Shown piece after piece: positions 11,440 through 21,179 of a DNA stretch of 64,000 nucleotides. Origin of the DNA: Melitaea cinxia (lineage: Eukaryota > Arthropoda > Insecta > Lepidoptera > Nymphalidae). A program made the translations under genes and the position numbers. Position 1 is the first letter of the stretch, and each line of letters starts with the position of its first letter. Location of the stretch: contig NC_059401.1 of assembly GCF_905220565.1 (NCBI RefSeq), positions 3,807,001 to 3,871,000 of the forward strand. Direction: 5' to 3'. A model generated the notes under the pieces. The model was given only the letters and a program-made list of their open reading frames with translations. It did not search any database and had not been told where the DNA came from.

Positions 11440-12385
11440 GTTTGAAGTGACTGGCCTCTAACAAGTGTGTTGATCCAGTTAACTTGCTCGGTAAGTTGAA
11501 TGCTCAATTGTCACCCCAACATGGACGTCATCTGTAGTTAGATATAAGCAAAAACTTTGTACCACTTATTACGAAAATTGCGCGGACGTTGAAGTATGAA
11601 ATTTCGCACACTCATAGTTTATATAGAGGAGGGCAGATACATTTTTTTTAATTATGCTTAAAAATACATTAAATCAATAAAAAAAATTACATACATTACC
11701 ATATATTTAACACACACACGCATACTCTTTTGTTTATTATTATAGAAGTATAGTCTTTGACAAAAGAAACTTAATAATGTTCAAACTTATAATTTAAATT
11801 AATTATGGTCGAATTTCGAACACTGGGCGACCATTAGTATTTATATATTTTATTAAATACAATTACTAATGAAGTGAATATGTATATTAGTTGAATGCAA
11901 CTTGCAACGGGCATTCAATTGCCAAACCTAGTAACTAATGATAATGTGTGTTTATAAAAATAGATAACAATTTGTATCGTCTAATTATCGAGCAAAACCC
12001 AGAAGCTTCATAGATATTGTTTTAAACTTGTTATCGAGTAAATCACTATTTATTCTATTTTTTCAAGCAATAAACTAAATGAAATATTGATAGAGAAATC
12101 TTTTCGCTAGTTCATCTTTTACTTGCGCAACGGAAATCAGAAATTTGAACCTCATATCCGGTGTACACCGATGGCTTCCGCTACCTTACGTCGCTTCCGA
12201 TAAATCAAGTTATGAGGTTAAGAGAAAAATCCTTCAGTTTATTTACTTTCACGTATTTTCTTTTATATTTTTATATTTGTAAGTAAAACTGCGTTTTATG
12301 ATCGCATCTTTGTTTATTTTTAAAACTAAAATTATATATCTTATTATTGCATGACGAGACAAATAATTTAATATTTTTAATATTT
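11440..12385. other. AT-rich unique DNA, no gene seen
   Basis: No supported coding region or repeat. Short (AC) stretch near 11710. Confidence 0.5.
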
Positions 12386-12391
12386 TCAGCA

Positions 12392-12505
12392 TTTCAGCCT
12401 AATACTGTCCACTGCTGGACATAGGCCTCCATAAGTTCGCACCAAAAATGGCGTGAACTCATGTGTCACCACGCTGGGCAGGCGGGTTGGTGACTGCAGG
12501 TTTTT
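12392..12505 (-). mobile_element. RTE-type LINE 3' end fragment
   Basis: Contains the signature GTCCACTGCTGGACATAGGC and CCACGCTGGGCAGGCGGGTT. The full-length arrangement is at 63225-63550. Elsewhere the opposite end carries (ATG)n, which marks this as the minus strand. Confidence 0.6.
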
Positions 12506-13231
12506 AATATTTACGTTTATGCTATTACGGGATAGCATTTTGACTTCGTATTAGTATTGAATTAGAATTATAAATATTTTGTTTAGTTTTAATTCTATAC
12601 TTTGAGAATTAGAAATAAGGAAAGGGGACAATGTACGTTATCAGGAAACACTAAGGATCATAATCGTAAAAATTACTCGATCAGAAACGCTGAATACATT
12701 TATCCAATTAGAGGTTCTTTGAGGCAATAACTTTTGATTCTTAATTCGACTAGGCTGTTAGAATGGTACAAATTGTGTTAACGTCGAGATCACAAGGCTG
12801 ATCCAGATTTCATTTAGATAATTGAATGAGCATCTATTCTCCCTGAGAAAAGGTTCGGAGAAGGACTAGTAATTGGGCTATGAGTACGGAGATTCTTTTA
12901 ATTTTTTGTACTGAAAATATTAGAATGCTCAAATATTAGAGACATTTAAAAAACTCACAAAAGAAATGTATTTATCGTCTTAATGTATGTCAAGCAACTT
13001 TATTTATATGAGTACTTTATGCTATGATGTTTTGTCTTTCATTTAAAATTTATCAAGTTTTTTTTTAATTGATACATATGTATTTGTGTATGTATATGTA
13101 TGTGTATGTATCGGTGTATATCTGAATGTATGTATATGTTTGTAAATGTATTTGGTGTATATGTGCGTATGTGAGTCTAATACGTTCATGTGTATGTTAC
13201 ATAACATTTTTGCGCCCCATCCCACACTTTT

Positions 13232-13630
13232 TATTTAGTGATATTCAAAAAAAAAAAAAAAAATGTTTAGAATTCCTAATGTGGGTAACACAAAAATAAA
13301 AATCTTAGATATTAAAAATAGCACGGTGTCGTCTCCTGTCAAAGATTTTCATTGTAATATGAAACTTTGAATAGTTACGGGTTTCTGTAAAGAGCTCACT
13401 ATAGACGGCGCCACGGTTCGCTTAAACCGTAATTTAAAAATTATCATATCGAAAATTTCGCTCGAGCGGGTGTATCGTTCCATAGCTTAATTGGCTAGAG
13501 CGCCGACACGGTACGTCGGAGACGCGGGTTCGAACCCCGCTGGAGCGGTCAATTTTTGATATGATATTCAAAAAAAAAAAATGTTTAGAATTCCTAATGT
13601 GGGTAACACAAAAATAAAAATCTTAGATAA
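13232..13630 (+). repeat. Diverged single copy of the tRNA-like repeat unit
   Basis: About 1.2 units of the sequence that forms the array at 15573-18769. It starts and ends in the same block (AAATGTTTAGAATTCCTAAT, then GTGGGTAACACAAAAATAAA at ~13262 and ~13582), so the unit is flanked by direct copies of its own end. It differs from the array copies at many positions and so is older or a separate lineage. It carries the tRNA-like gene at 13476-13548. Confidence 0.8.
13476..13548 (+). tRNA. tRNA-like gene, single-copy version (anticodon loop would read GGT)
   Basis: Folds as a full clover leaf: 7-bp acceptor CGTTCCA/TGGAGCG (one T.G pair), T8 A9, D stem GCTT/GAGC with GG at 18-19, anticodon stem CCGAC/GTCGG, loop ACGGTAC, 4-nt variable region, T stem GCGGG/CCCGC with loop TTCGAAC. 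Internal promoter boxes are therefore present, and a T5 run follows two bases after the discriminator region. Position 33 is C rather than the near-universal U, and anticodon GGT (Thr) is not the usual eukaryotic choice. It may be a tRNA-derived repeat and not a decoding tRNA. Confidence 0.5.
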
Positions 13631-13701
13631 TGAAAATTTTTTTGTGATTTTTATATCTTTTAATCGTTATAATTAGAATATAATTTTTATATCACACAGA
13701 T

Positions 13702-13704
<3 letters not shown>

Positions 13705-13757
<53 letters not shown>
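13705..13757. repeat. (TA)n microsatellite
   Basis: About 25 TA repeats. Confidence 0.95.
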
Positions 13758-13759
<2 letters not shown>

Positions 13760-14060
13760 AAATTTAATTAAATATTTACAAGCATTTATTCGACAAAAAT
13801 ATAAATTCTTAATTGTTGGTCTAAAATATTCATATCAAGTGTCAACATGCACATTGCACAATCATACTTTCTCATCGAAAGCTGACTGTAGGTTTTCTAT
13901 AGTCCAAGAACATACTCGAGCTCGCACTTCTTCCTTTTTTTTATATTTTCGTGGCATAGTTCTGCTAGAATTAGTAAAACATCCAAACATAAATATACCT
14001 AAATACATAAAAAATATAACAGACACAAAAAAAATTATACATATAAACTTACTCTGTATA

Positions 14061-14516
14061 TGGTGAATGAAGGGATAGATGCCCAGCTGAGGGGACCTAT
14101 ACCTCAAAAAATCAGGGCAACTATCCTTTGTGATTGGGATAGATGCCCGCGTATTTTTTAAATAAATTATAAACAAAATAGCCTCTATTTACAACTATAT
14201 GCAGACTCAATGACCCAGTATATAGACGTGATAAAAAATATAACGGAATTTATTACTATTTATAAAATTATACAACCTTAAATACTAACCTTCAAAACTT
14301 TGACGTGTTTGTAAATTTCGCCACGGAGAAAATTACACACACGATCCAAACGCGTCCTTGCCACACGAATATCTGTGGATATCTAAGGTACGGTAAGGAA
14401 GACGCCCCGTCTTCGACTACTACTTATGCGATTAATTTTTATTTGTGAGTTCGGGATGTTAAGTTTTTAGAACATGAGGCATCTATCCCACTGCGGCATC
14501 TCTCCCGGTTTTACCA
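14061..14516. mobile_element. Non-autonomous TA-flanked DNA element (pogo/mariner-like MITE)
   Basis: Bounded by TA at 14059-14060 and 14517-14518. Ends are TGGTGAATGAAGGGATAGAT on the left and, reversed, TGGTAAAACCGGGAGAGATG on the right. The motif GGGATAGATGCC recurs subterminally (14072, 14136, and inverted at 14478 and, diverged, 14495). TA duplication plus repeated subterminal motifs parallels the autonomous pogo-type element at 44296-47787, but the motif differs, so it would belong to a different family. No transposase is encoded. Confidence 0.6.
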
Positions 14517-15091
14517 TAGTCTAGTTATTAAGTAACTTGCAGCCGTTAGGAATAATTTTTCTTGATGATATCGATACTTTATAGGAAATGATCAAATGAC
14601 AAATGTGTAATAAGTTTTTGATATGGAACTATTAATGTGAAGCATCTCTTCTGAACTTTGTTATATGTTTTTTTTTATATCGGAAACTATTTTTGGTCAA
14701 GTGATACTATTGTGTTTTGTATTTCCGTATATTGGTGTAATACCGTTTGTTTCTAATATAAAAAAATGTGTTAAGTATTTTTGAAATTATGGAACTAAAG
14801 TAATTTTTTTTTACATCGTTATTTGCGTGGCCACCCTCACCGGAACGCTGACTACTACTCGATCCCTTCCGCCGAGGTGTGATTAATTCCAAACGTTTAC
14901 CTTATCTAGTTCCGCAGTTGACCTCCGCCTCGCATTTGTTCACTTCTCCCTTTTTACTCGCAATATTCTTTATTGTGATTAAATGCTTAGATTGATTTGA
15001 TTAGACTAAGTAAAAGAAATGAAGCGGTTGAATGGTATTTGTTTTATTGTCGAATCTTATTTGTAAATCAACATAGCTTCCAGTATAGCAA

Positions 15092-15436
15092 CGCTTCAGC
15101 CTGTAATATCCCACTACTGGGTATAGGCCTCTTTTCCCATGTAGGAGAAGGATCAGAGCTTAATCCACCACGCTGCGGATCCAATGCGGATTGGCGGATA
15201 TATTCCCTACTATGAATAACGATCGCTATCAGGTGTACATGATAAAAACCAGGACCGACGGCTTAACGTGCTCTCCGACGCACGGTGGGAAGACCCACAA
15301 GGACTGCACAAACACCCAGACCACGGCAAACACCTGTATGGCCAATACAAATGTTCGTCATGTGCGGGGATCGAACCCGCAACGGCCAGCGCAACGGGTA
15401 CAATCCATGGCTGTAACCGTTGCGCCAACGCGGCGT
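15092..15436 (-). mobile_element. Full-length tRNA-headed SINE with target duplication
   Basis: Flanked by the 11-bp direct repeat CAGTATAGCAA (15081-15091 and 15437-15447). On the minus strand it begins with a tRNA-like head with box A TGGCGCAACGG and box B GGGTTCGATCC. The body follows and the 3' end is shared with other copies (TACTGGGTATAGGCCTC reversed). About 345 bp. It resembles the Metulj-type SINEs of butterflies (recalled, not searched). Reading frames through it are not genes. Confidence 0.85.
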
Positions 15437-15644
15437 CAGTATAGCAAATATTGAAATTATTATGAAATATGTTTTTCTTTCTTTTGGGGATGATTCTAAA
15501 AGACCCAGATCACGATTCTAGATTCTAAACTATATTAATAGCATTAACGCAGATATTATTTTAAACCAACTTGTACGATTTTTATTTTTGTGTTACCCAC
15601 AATTAGGAATTCTAAACATTTTTGAATATCATATCAAAAATTGA

Positions 15645-15717
15645 CCGCTCCAGCGGGATTCGAACCCGCGTCTTCGACATACCGTGTCGACGCTCTAGCC
15701 AATTAAGCTATGGAACG
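15645..15717 (-). tRNA. tRNA-like copy M1 of the array
   Basis: Same sequence as the plus-strand copies, inverted. Box B region intact (GGGTTCGAATCC on the minus strand). Confidence 0.5.
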
Positions 15718-15955
15718 ATATACTCGCCAGAGCGAAACTTTTGATATGATGATTTTTACTTTCGGTTTAAGCGAACCGTGGCGCCGTCTATAGTGAGTTC
15801 TTTACAGAGACTCGTAACTATTCAAAGTTTCATATTACAATGAAAATCTTTGACAGGAGACGACACCATGCTATTTTTAATATGTACGATTTTTATTTTT
15901 GTGTTACCCACAATTAGGAATTCTAAACATTTTTGAATATCATATCAAAAATTGA

Positions 15956-16028
15956 CCGCTCCAGCGGGATTCGTACCCGCGTCTTCGACATACCGTGTCG
16001 ACGCTCTAGCCAATTAAGCTATGGAACG
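15956..16028 (-). tRNA. tRNA-like copy M2, T-loop variant
   Basis: One change from M1: the T loop reads TACGAAT instead of TTCGAAT, which damages box B and the conserved T54-T55. This is the only internal variant of the gene found by eye. Confidence 0.45.
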
Positions 16029-16266
16029 ATATACTCGCCAGAGCGAAACTTTTGATATGATGATTTTTACTTTCGGTTTAAGCGAACCGTGGCGCCGTCT
16101 ATAGTGAGTTCTTTACAGAGACTCGTAACTATTCAAAGTTTCATATTACAATGAAAATCTTTGACAGGAGACGACACCATGCTATTTTTAATATGTACGA
16201 TTTTTATTTTTGTGTTACCCACAATTAGGAATTCTAAACATTTTTGAATATCATATCAAAAATTGA

Positions 16267-16302
16267 CCGCTCCAGCGGGATTCGAACCCGCGTCTTCGAC
16301 AT
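16267..16302 (-). pseudogene. Truncated tRNA-like copy M3 at the inversion junction
   Basis: Retains the 3' half (T arm and part of the anticodon arm). It is cut where the sequence becomes three tandem ATACC/CCATA words before the array continues on the other strand. Confidence 0.7.
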
Positions 16303-16491
16303 ACCATACCATACCATAATCGTACATATTAAAAATAGCATGGTGTCGTCTCCTGTCAAAGATTTTCATTGTAATATGAAACTTTGAATAGTTACGAGTC
16401 TCTGTAAAGAACTCACTATAGACGGCGCCACGGTTCGCTTAAACCGAAAGTAAAAATCATCATATCAAAAGTTTCGCTCTGGCGAGTATAT

Positions 16492-16564
16492 CGTTCCATA
16501 GCTTAATTGGCTAGAGCGTCGACACGGTATGTCGAAGACGCGGGTTCGAATCCCGCTGGAGCGG
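16492..16564 (+). tRNA. tRNA-like copy P1 of the array (reference copy)
   Basis: Clover leaf by hand: acceptor CGTTCCA/TGGAGCG, T8 A9, D arm GCTT-AATTGGCTA-GAGC (A14, G18, G19, A21 in place), anticodon stem TCGAC/GTCGA, 7-nt loop ACGGTAT, variable AGAC, T arm GCGGG-TTCGAAT-CCCGC, discriminator G. Compared with the single copy at 13476, pair 27-43 changes from C-G to T-A on both sides, keeping the stem. The loop would place GGT (Thr) as anticodon, but position 33 is C. A TTTTT run at 16569-16573 could end pol III transcription. Flanking ATCATATCAAAA upstream and TTTTGATATGAT downstream could extend the fold. No encoded CCA, as normal for eukaryotes. Either a tRNA-derived repeat head or an unusual tRNA. 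Confidence 0.5.
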
Positions 16565-16802
16565 TCAATTTTTGATATGATATTCAAAAATGTTTAGAAT
16601 TCCTAATTGTGGGTAACACAAAAATAAAAATCGTACATATTAAAAATAGCATGGTGTCGTCTCCTGTCAAAGATTTTCATTGTAATATGAAACTTTGAAT
16701 AGTTACGAGTCTCTGTAAAGAACTCACTATAGACGGCGCCACGGTTCGCTTAAACCGAAAGTAAAAATCATCATATCAAAAGTTTCGCTCTGGCGAGTAT
16801 AT

Positions 16803-16875
16803 CGTTCCATAGCTTAATTGGCTAGAGCGTCGACACGGTATGTCGAAGACGCGGGTTCGAATCCCGCTGGAGCGG
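16803..16875 (+). tRNA. tRNA-like copy P2
   Basis: Identical to P1 by eye, 311 bp downstream. Confidence 0.5.
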
Positions 16876-17113
16876 TCAATTTTTGATATGATATTCAAAA
16901 ATGTTTAGAATTCCTAATTGTGGGTAACACAAAAATAAAAATCGTACATATTAAAAATAGCATGGTGTCGTCTCCTGTCAAAGATTTTCATTGTAATATG
17001 AAACTTTGAATAGTTACGAGTCTCTGTAAAGAACTCACTATAGACGGCGCCACGGTTCGCTTAAACCGAAAGTAAAAATCATCATATCAAAAGTTTCGCT
17101 CTGGCGAGTATAT

Positions 17114-17186
17114 CGTTCCATAGCTTAATTGGCTAGAGCGTCGACACGGTATGTCGAAGACGCGGGTTCGAATCCCGCTGGAGCGG
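17114..17186 (+). tRNA. tRNA-like copy P3
   Basis: Identical to P1 by eye. Confidence 0.5.
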
Positions 17187-17424
17187 TCAATTTTTGATAT
17201 GATATTCAAAAATGTTTAGAATTCCTAATTGTGGGTAACACAAAAATAAAAATCGTACATATTAAAAATAGCATGGTGTCGTCTCCTGTCAAAGATTTTC
17301 ATTGTAATATGAAACTTTGAATAGTTACGAGTCTCTGTAAAGAACTCACTATAGACGGCGCCACGGTTCGCTTAAACCGAAAGTAAAAATCATCATATCA
17401 AAAGTTTCGCTCTGGCGAGTATAT

Positions 17425-17497
17425 CGTTCCATAGCTTAATTGGCTAGAGCGTCGACACGGTATGTCGAAGACGCGGGTTCGAATCCCGCTGGAGCGG
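17425..17497 (+). tRNA. tRNA-like copy P4
   Basis: Identical to P1 by eye. Confidence 0.5.
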
Positions 17498-17735
17498 TCA
17501 ATTTTTGATATGATATTCAAAAATGTTTAGAATTCCTAATTGTGGGTAACACAAAAATAAAAATCGTACATATTAAAAATAGCATGGTGTCGTCTCCTGT
17601 CAAAGATTTTCATTGTAATATGAAACTTTGAATAGTTACGAGTCTCTGTAAAGAACTCACTATAGACGGCGCCACGGTTCGCTTAAACCGAAAGTAAAAA
17701 TCATCATATCAAAAGTTTCGCTCTGGCGAGTATAT

Positions 17736-17808
17736 CGTTCCATAGCTTAATTGGCTAGAGCGTCGACACGGTATGTCGAAGACGCGGGTTCGAATCCCGC
17801 TGGAGCGG
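17736..17808 (+). tRNA. tRNA-like copy P5
   Basis: Identical to P1 by eye. Confidence 0.5.
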
Positions 17809-18046
17809 TCAATTTTTGATATGATATTCAAAAATGTTTAGAATTCCTAATTGTGGGTAACACAAAAATAAAAATCGTACATATTAAAAATAGCATGGTG
17901 TCGTCTCCTGTCAAAGATTTTCATTGTAATATGAAACTTTGAATAGTTACGAGTCTCTGTAAAGAACTCACTATAGACGGCGCCACGGTTCGCTTAAACC
18001 GAAAGTAAAAATCATCATATCAAAAGTTTCGCTCTGGCGAGTATAT

Positions 18047-18119
18047 CGTTCCATAGCTTAATTGGCTAGAGCGTCGACACGGTATGTCGAAGACGCGGGT
18101 TCGAATCCCGCTGGAGCGG
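18047..18119 (+). tRNA. tRNA-like copy P6
   Basis: Identical to P1 by eye. Confidence 0.5.
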
Positions 18120-18357
18120 TCAATTTTTGATATGATATTCAAAAATGTTTAGAATTCCTAATTGTGGGTAACACAAAAATAAAAATCGTACATATTAAAA
18201 ATAGCATGGTGTCGTCTCCTGTCAAAGATTTTCATTGTAATATGAAACTTTGAATAGTTACGAGTCTCTGTAAAGAACTCACTATAGACGGCGCCACGGT
18301 TCGCTTAAACCGAAAGTAAAAATCATCATATCAAAAGTTTCGCTCTGGCGAGTATAT

Positions 18358-18430
18358 CGTTCCATAGCTTAATTGGCTAGAGCGTCGACACGGTATGTCG
18401 AAGACGCGGGTTCGAATCCCGCTGGAGCGG
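18358..18430 (+). tRNA. tRNA-like copy P7
   Basis: Identical to P1 by eye. Confidence 0.5.
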
Positions 18431-18668
18431 TCAATTTTTGATATGATATTCAAAAATGTTTAGAATTCCTAATTGTGGGTAACACAAAAATAAAAATCGT
18501 ACATATTAAAAATAGCATGGTGTCGTCTCCTGTCAAAGATTTTCATTGTAATATGAAACTTTGAATAGTTACGAGTCTCTGTAAAGAACTCACTATAGAC
18601 GGCGCCACGGTTCGCTTAAACCGAAAGTAAAAATCATCATATCAAAAGTTTCGCTCTGGCGAGTATAT

Positions 18669-18741
18669 CGTTCCATAGCTTAATTGGCTAGAGCGTCGAC
18701 ACGGTATGTCGAAGACGCGGGTTCGAATCCCGCTGGAGCGG
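18669..18741 (+). tRNA. tRNA-like copy P8, last of the array
   Basis: Identical to P1 by eye. Only 28 bp of unit follow before the TTTAAACCAACTT flank. Confidence 0.5.
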
Positions 18742-18782
18742 TCAATTTTTGATATGATATTCAAAAATGTTTAAACCAACTT

Positions 18783-20245
18783 TCTTATAAATAACTTTAT
18801 TATTATCTTTATTATAATATGTAAGGTATTATAAACTAAATGACAAGTAAAATTTTGAATTATTTCAAGGAACAAGAGAGACCATAATTTTAACGAAAAC
18901 GTTTAAGGCGAATCAGCGAAAAGACGCTGTACGTAGCGTAGATTACGTACAAGGCTTGTTATTGCAAAATTAATTGGCGAGTAATTGGCTGCGCCCGGCT
19001 GGTTTACGTCTGAAGGCGTCCTGCTATTGACTGCTAGTTAATTAGATCCCAACTACGGGAACAATGTGAAGCTGTGCATTGGGCGAAGAATGGTGCAGGT
19101 TTGCTTTGTCGAGCACGTGATATGATGATATACAGTGCAAGTTGCAATTGAAAATTGACTGATTTTATATTTTTTGTACGACTTCGAATCTTTTTGGCCA
19201 TACCCTAAATAGTGAAGACGACAATTAGTGGGTTAAAAAGCTTAGTATATTAAAAAGTAGTGGAATTCCGTCAATTTTTTTAAAAGTAAAACAAACTAAC
19301 GCTTGTTTTAACACTAAAAGATAGAATTCAAGTTTATGATATATCTTTATTTATCATTAAATGAACCCTTTCGTCGGTTTTAAATCTGCGACAATTAATT
19401 ATAAATATTATTTATATTCTGTAAACGTTCTATAAAACGAAATTAAAGTAAACGCCAAGAGGTCAGGCTGCTCTTACAAAAAATTAATAATTAAATGATA
19501 ATACAGAAACATATTATCATTGATGTTCTATCAAACGTGAAATTCATGGTATTACTAAGGCATATTTAATGTTAACAAGTCAGCTGATTACTTATGTTAT
19601 ATATATATTTACAGAGTATTTACGTTTAAAAATTCTGATGCTTATTTAAAATTCACCTTCAATTCTTGACACAGTCTTTTTATTAAATTACTGACATTAT
19701 AAGAACATTATTATATTTTATAAATACGCCACTATATTTGCAGTTTCTAACAGTGTTTTCCAAGAGCTTTACTTATATTTATAAATAATAGTTAGTATTG
19801 AAAGAAAAACTATGAAAGTAAATTAGCTTGTTCTAGTTATCCAACATCAGTCAGTTTAAGTATTAGCTTTATTTTTATATTTTTCTTGCCTTCAGTTATA
19901 AAACATTTTCTAACTTTTCATTGAAGTTTATGTTATACAATTACGGATTTAGTTTACCTACTTTAATTAATTTTGCTATTTATTATATTTATATTTAAGA
20001 TGATTGAACGCGTTTTGCGTTTTGGACGAATGTTCGATTGCTTGAATGTGTGTGTCTTTTTGAGGGTCTTCTTGAGGATCCGTTTTGATATATATCTGTA
20101 ACGTAGTGTTATAGGTATTTTAACATTTATTTTAAATTTTTTTTTTGTTTCCTTATTAAAATAGTATAAAACTTAGCAAGTACCTGATGTAATAAAAAAT
20201 ATTCAAACCCTTCCATATATTGGAGAAAATTTTGCAATATGTATT
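18783..20245. other. Unique DNA, no gene seen
   Basis: 18900-19120 is noticeably less AT-rich and non-repetitive, with paired homeodomain-like cores (TTAATTGGCGAGTAATTGG). It could be regulatory, but nothing in the window tests this. The rest is AT-rich without signal. Confidence 0.35.
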
Positions 20246-20248
20246 AAC

Positions 20249-20530
20249 TGAGGTAGGGTTTAACAGGAAATTTCCTGCTCAAAATTAGCAGCCCAACTCG
20301 GGTAATATCTAGACCTTACAGAAGATCACAGCTAAATAATACTGTTTTCAAGCATTGTTGTGTTCCTGGTGGTGAGTAAGCTGATCAGAGCTCCTTCGGG
20401 GAAATTGGGGATAGGGTTGGCAGCGCGCTTGATATGCTTCTGGTGTTCCATACGTCTATAAGTTACGGAAATTGTTTACCATCAGATGAGCCGTACGCTT
20501 GTTTCCCGACCTAGTTATATACAAAAAAAT
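20249..20530 (+). repeat. Repeat family A, near full-length
   Basis: Starts TGAGGTAGGGTTTAACAGGA and ends TTTCCCGACCTAGTTATA plus an A-run at ~20524. Several changes from the 61012 copy. Confidence 0.7.
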
Positions 20531-20930
20531 ATGTGTAAATCATTTGGTAGCTGTAGGTTTATCGGCCATAAGTTCGCTTTTGTAAGAATGTTTAATTCAG
20601 GTTTCTGAAATATTACCTACTCTACTAAGATGTTGACTGGTCGCCGATCCCTTTCAAGTGTGACTGATTCCAATCGTTAAGCCCCATTAGGTTCAGAAGT
20701 TGCTTAAGGCTCATTTTTCTTGCAAACCTCACATTGTTTGTTTCAGTAATTATTTCCAAATAATTGATTTTACAACATTCTATTGGTTTTACCCTCATCG
20801 CTCTTATTAAACACTGCTATAACTATGCTAAGTCGATTTGAAATATTTTATATTACAATTATAAAAAAAATTCATAAAGGTTCATTAAACATTATAGATA
20901 TTTACAATTCATAACTTAAGAACTAAATAT

Positions 20931-21170
20931 TTACAGATAGTTTTGGTATAAATCATGTCCGCGTGGAATTGTGCCAAGAATGCTGGCAGCATTTCCCCGT
21001 TGAATCGCTATGATGATTCTCTGGGCAAAAAATGCACCAGCCCTCTTGTCACCAGTGGAAGCAATAAGGCGAGGAGTTATCTTATTTAAAAAAAATTTAG
21101 CACTGCTACTCCAAGGTCCAAGTGTCTCGACTGCAAACGGCACAAAGATGCAATTATAATAAATATACAA
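20931..21170 (-). pseudogene. LINE reverse transcriptase C-terminal fragment
   Basis: The open frame on the minus strand encodes a segment with FVPFAVETLGPWSSSA, then the motif AIQRGNAASILGTIP. This matches the C-terminus recalled for reverse transcriptases of some non-LTR retrotransposons, where the protein ends soon after. The catalytic YxDD region is absent and the fragment is ~75 residues, so it is a 5'-truncated relic. The window shows no poly(A) or target duplication for it. The listed start codon lies before the conserved segment and probably is not the real start. Confidence 0.6.
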
Positions 21171-21179
21171 TCTTGAAAA

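Larger units (their letters stand above)
15573..18769. repeat. 311-bp tandem array of tRNA-like units with internal inversion
   Basis: Two and a half units on the minus strand (15573 to ~16302) meet eight units on the plus strand (~16318 to 18769). The period is exactly 311 bp: tRNA-like starts fall at 16492, 16803, 17114, 17425, 17736, 18047, 18358 and 18669. The plus units look identical by eye, so the array is young or strongly homogenised. The direct repeat TTTAAACCAACTT lies at both edges (15560-15572, 18770-18782), as expected if the ancestral unit or the whole array was inserted with a 13-bp target duplication. Each unit holds the same upstream block (CACTATAGACGGCGCCACGG) and a T5 run after the tRNA-like gene. 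Confidence 0.9.

Noticed and set aside
15092..15436. Functional tRNA gene in the SINE head
   Set aside because: The head has box A and box B but no complete clover leaf, and it is fused to a SINE body with target duplication.
15573..18769. CRISPR-like array
   Set aside because: The whole 311-bp unit is repeated with no variable spacers, and the setting is an animal genome.
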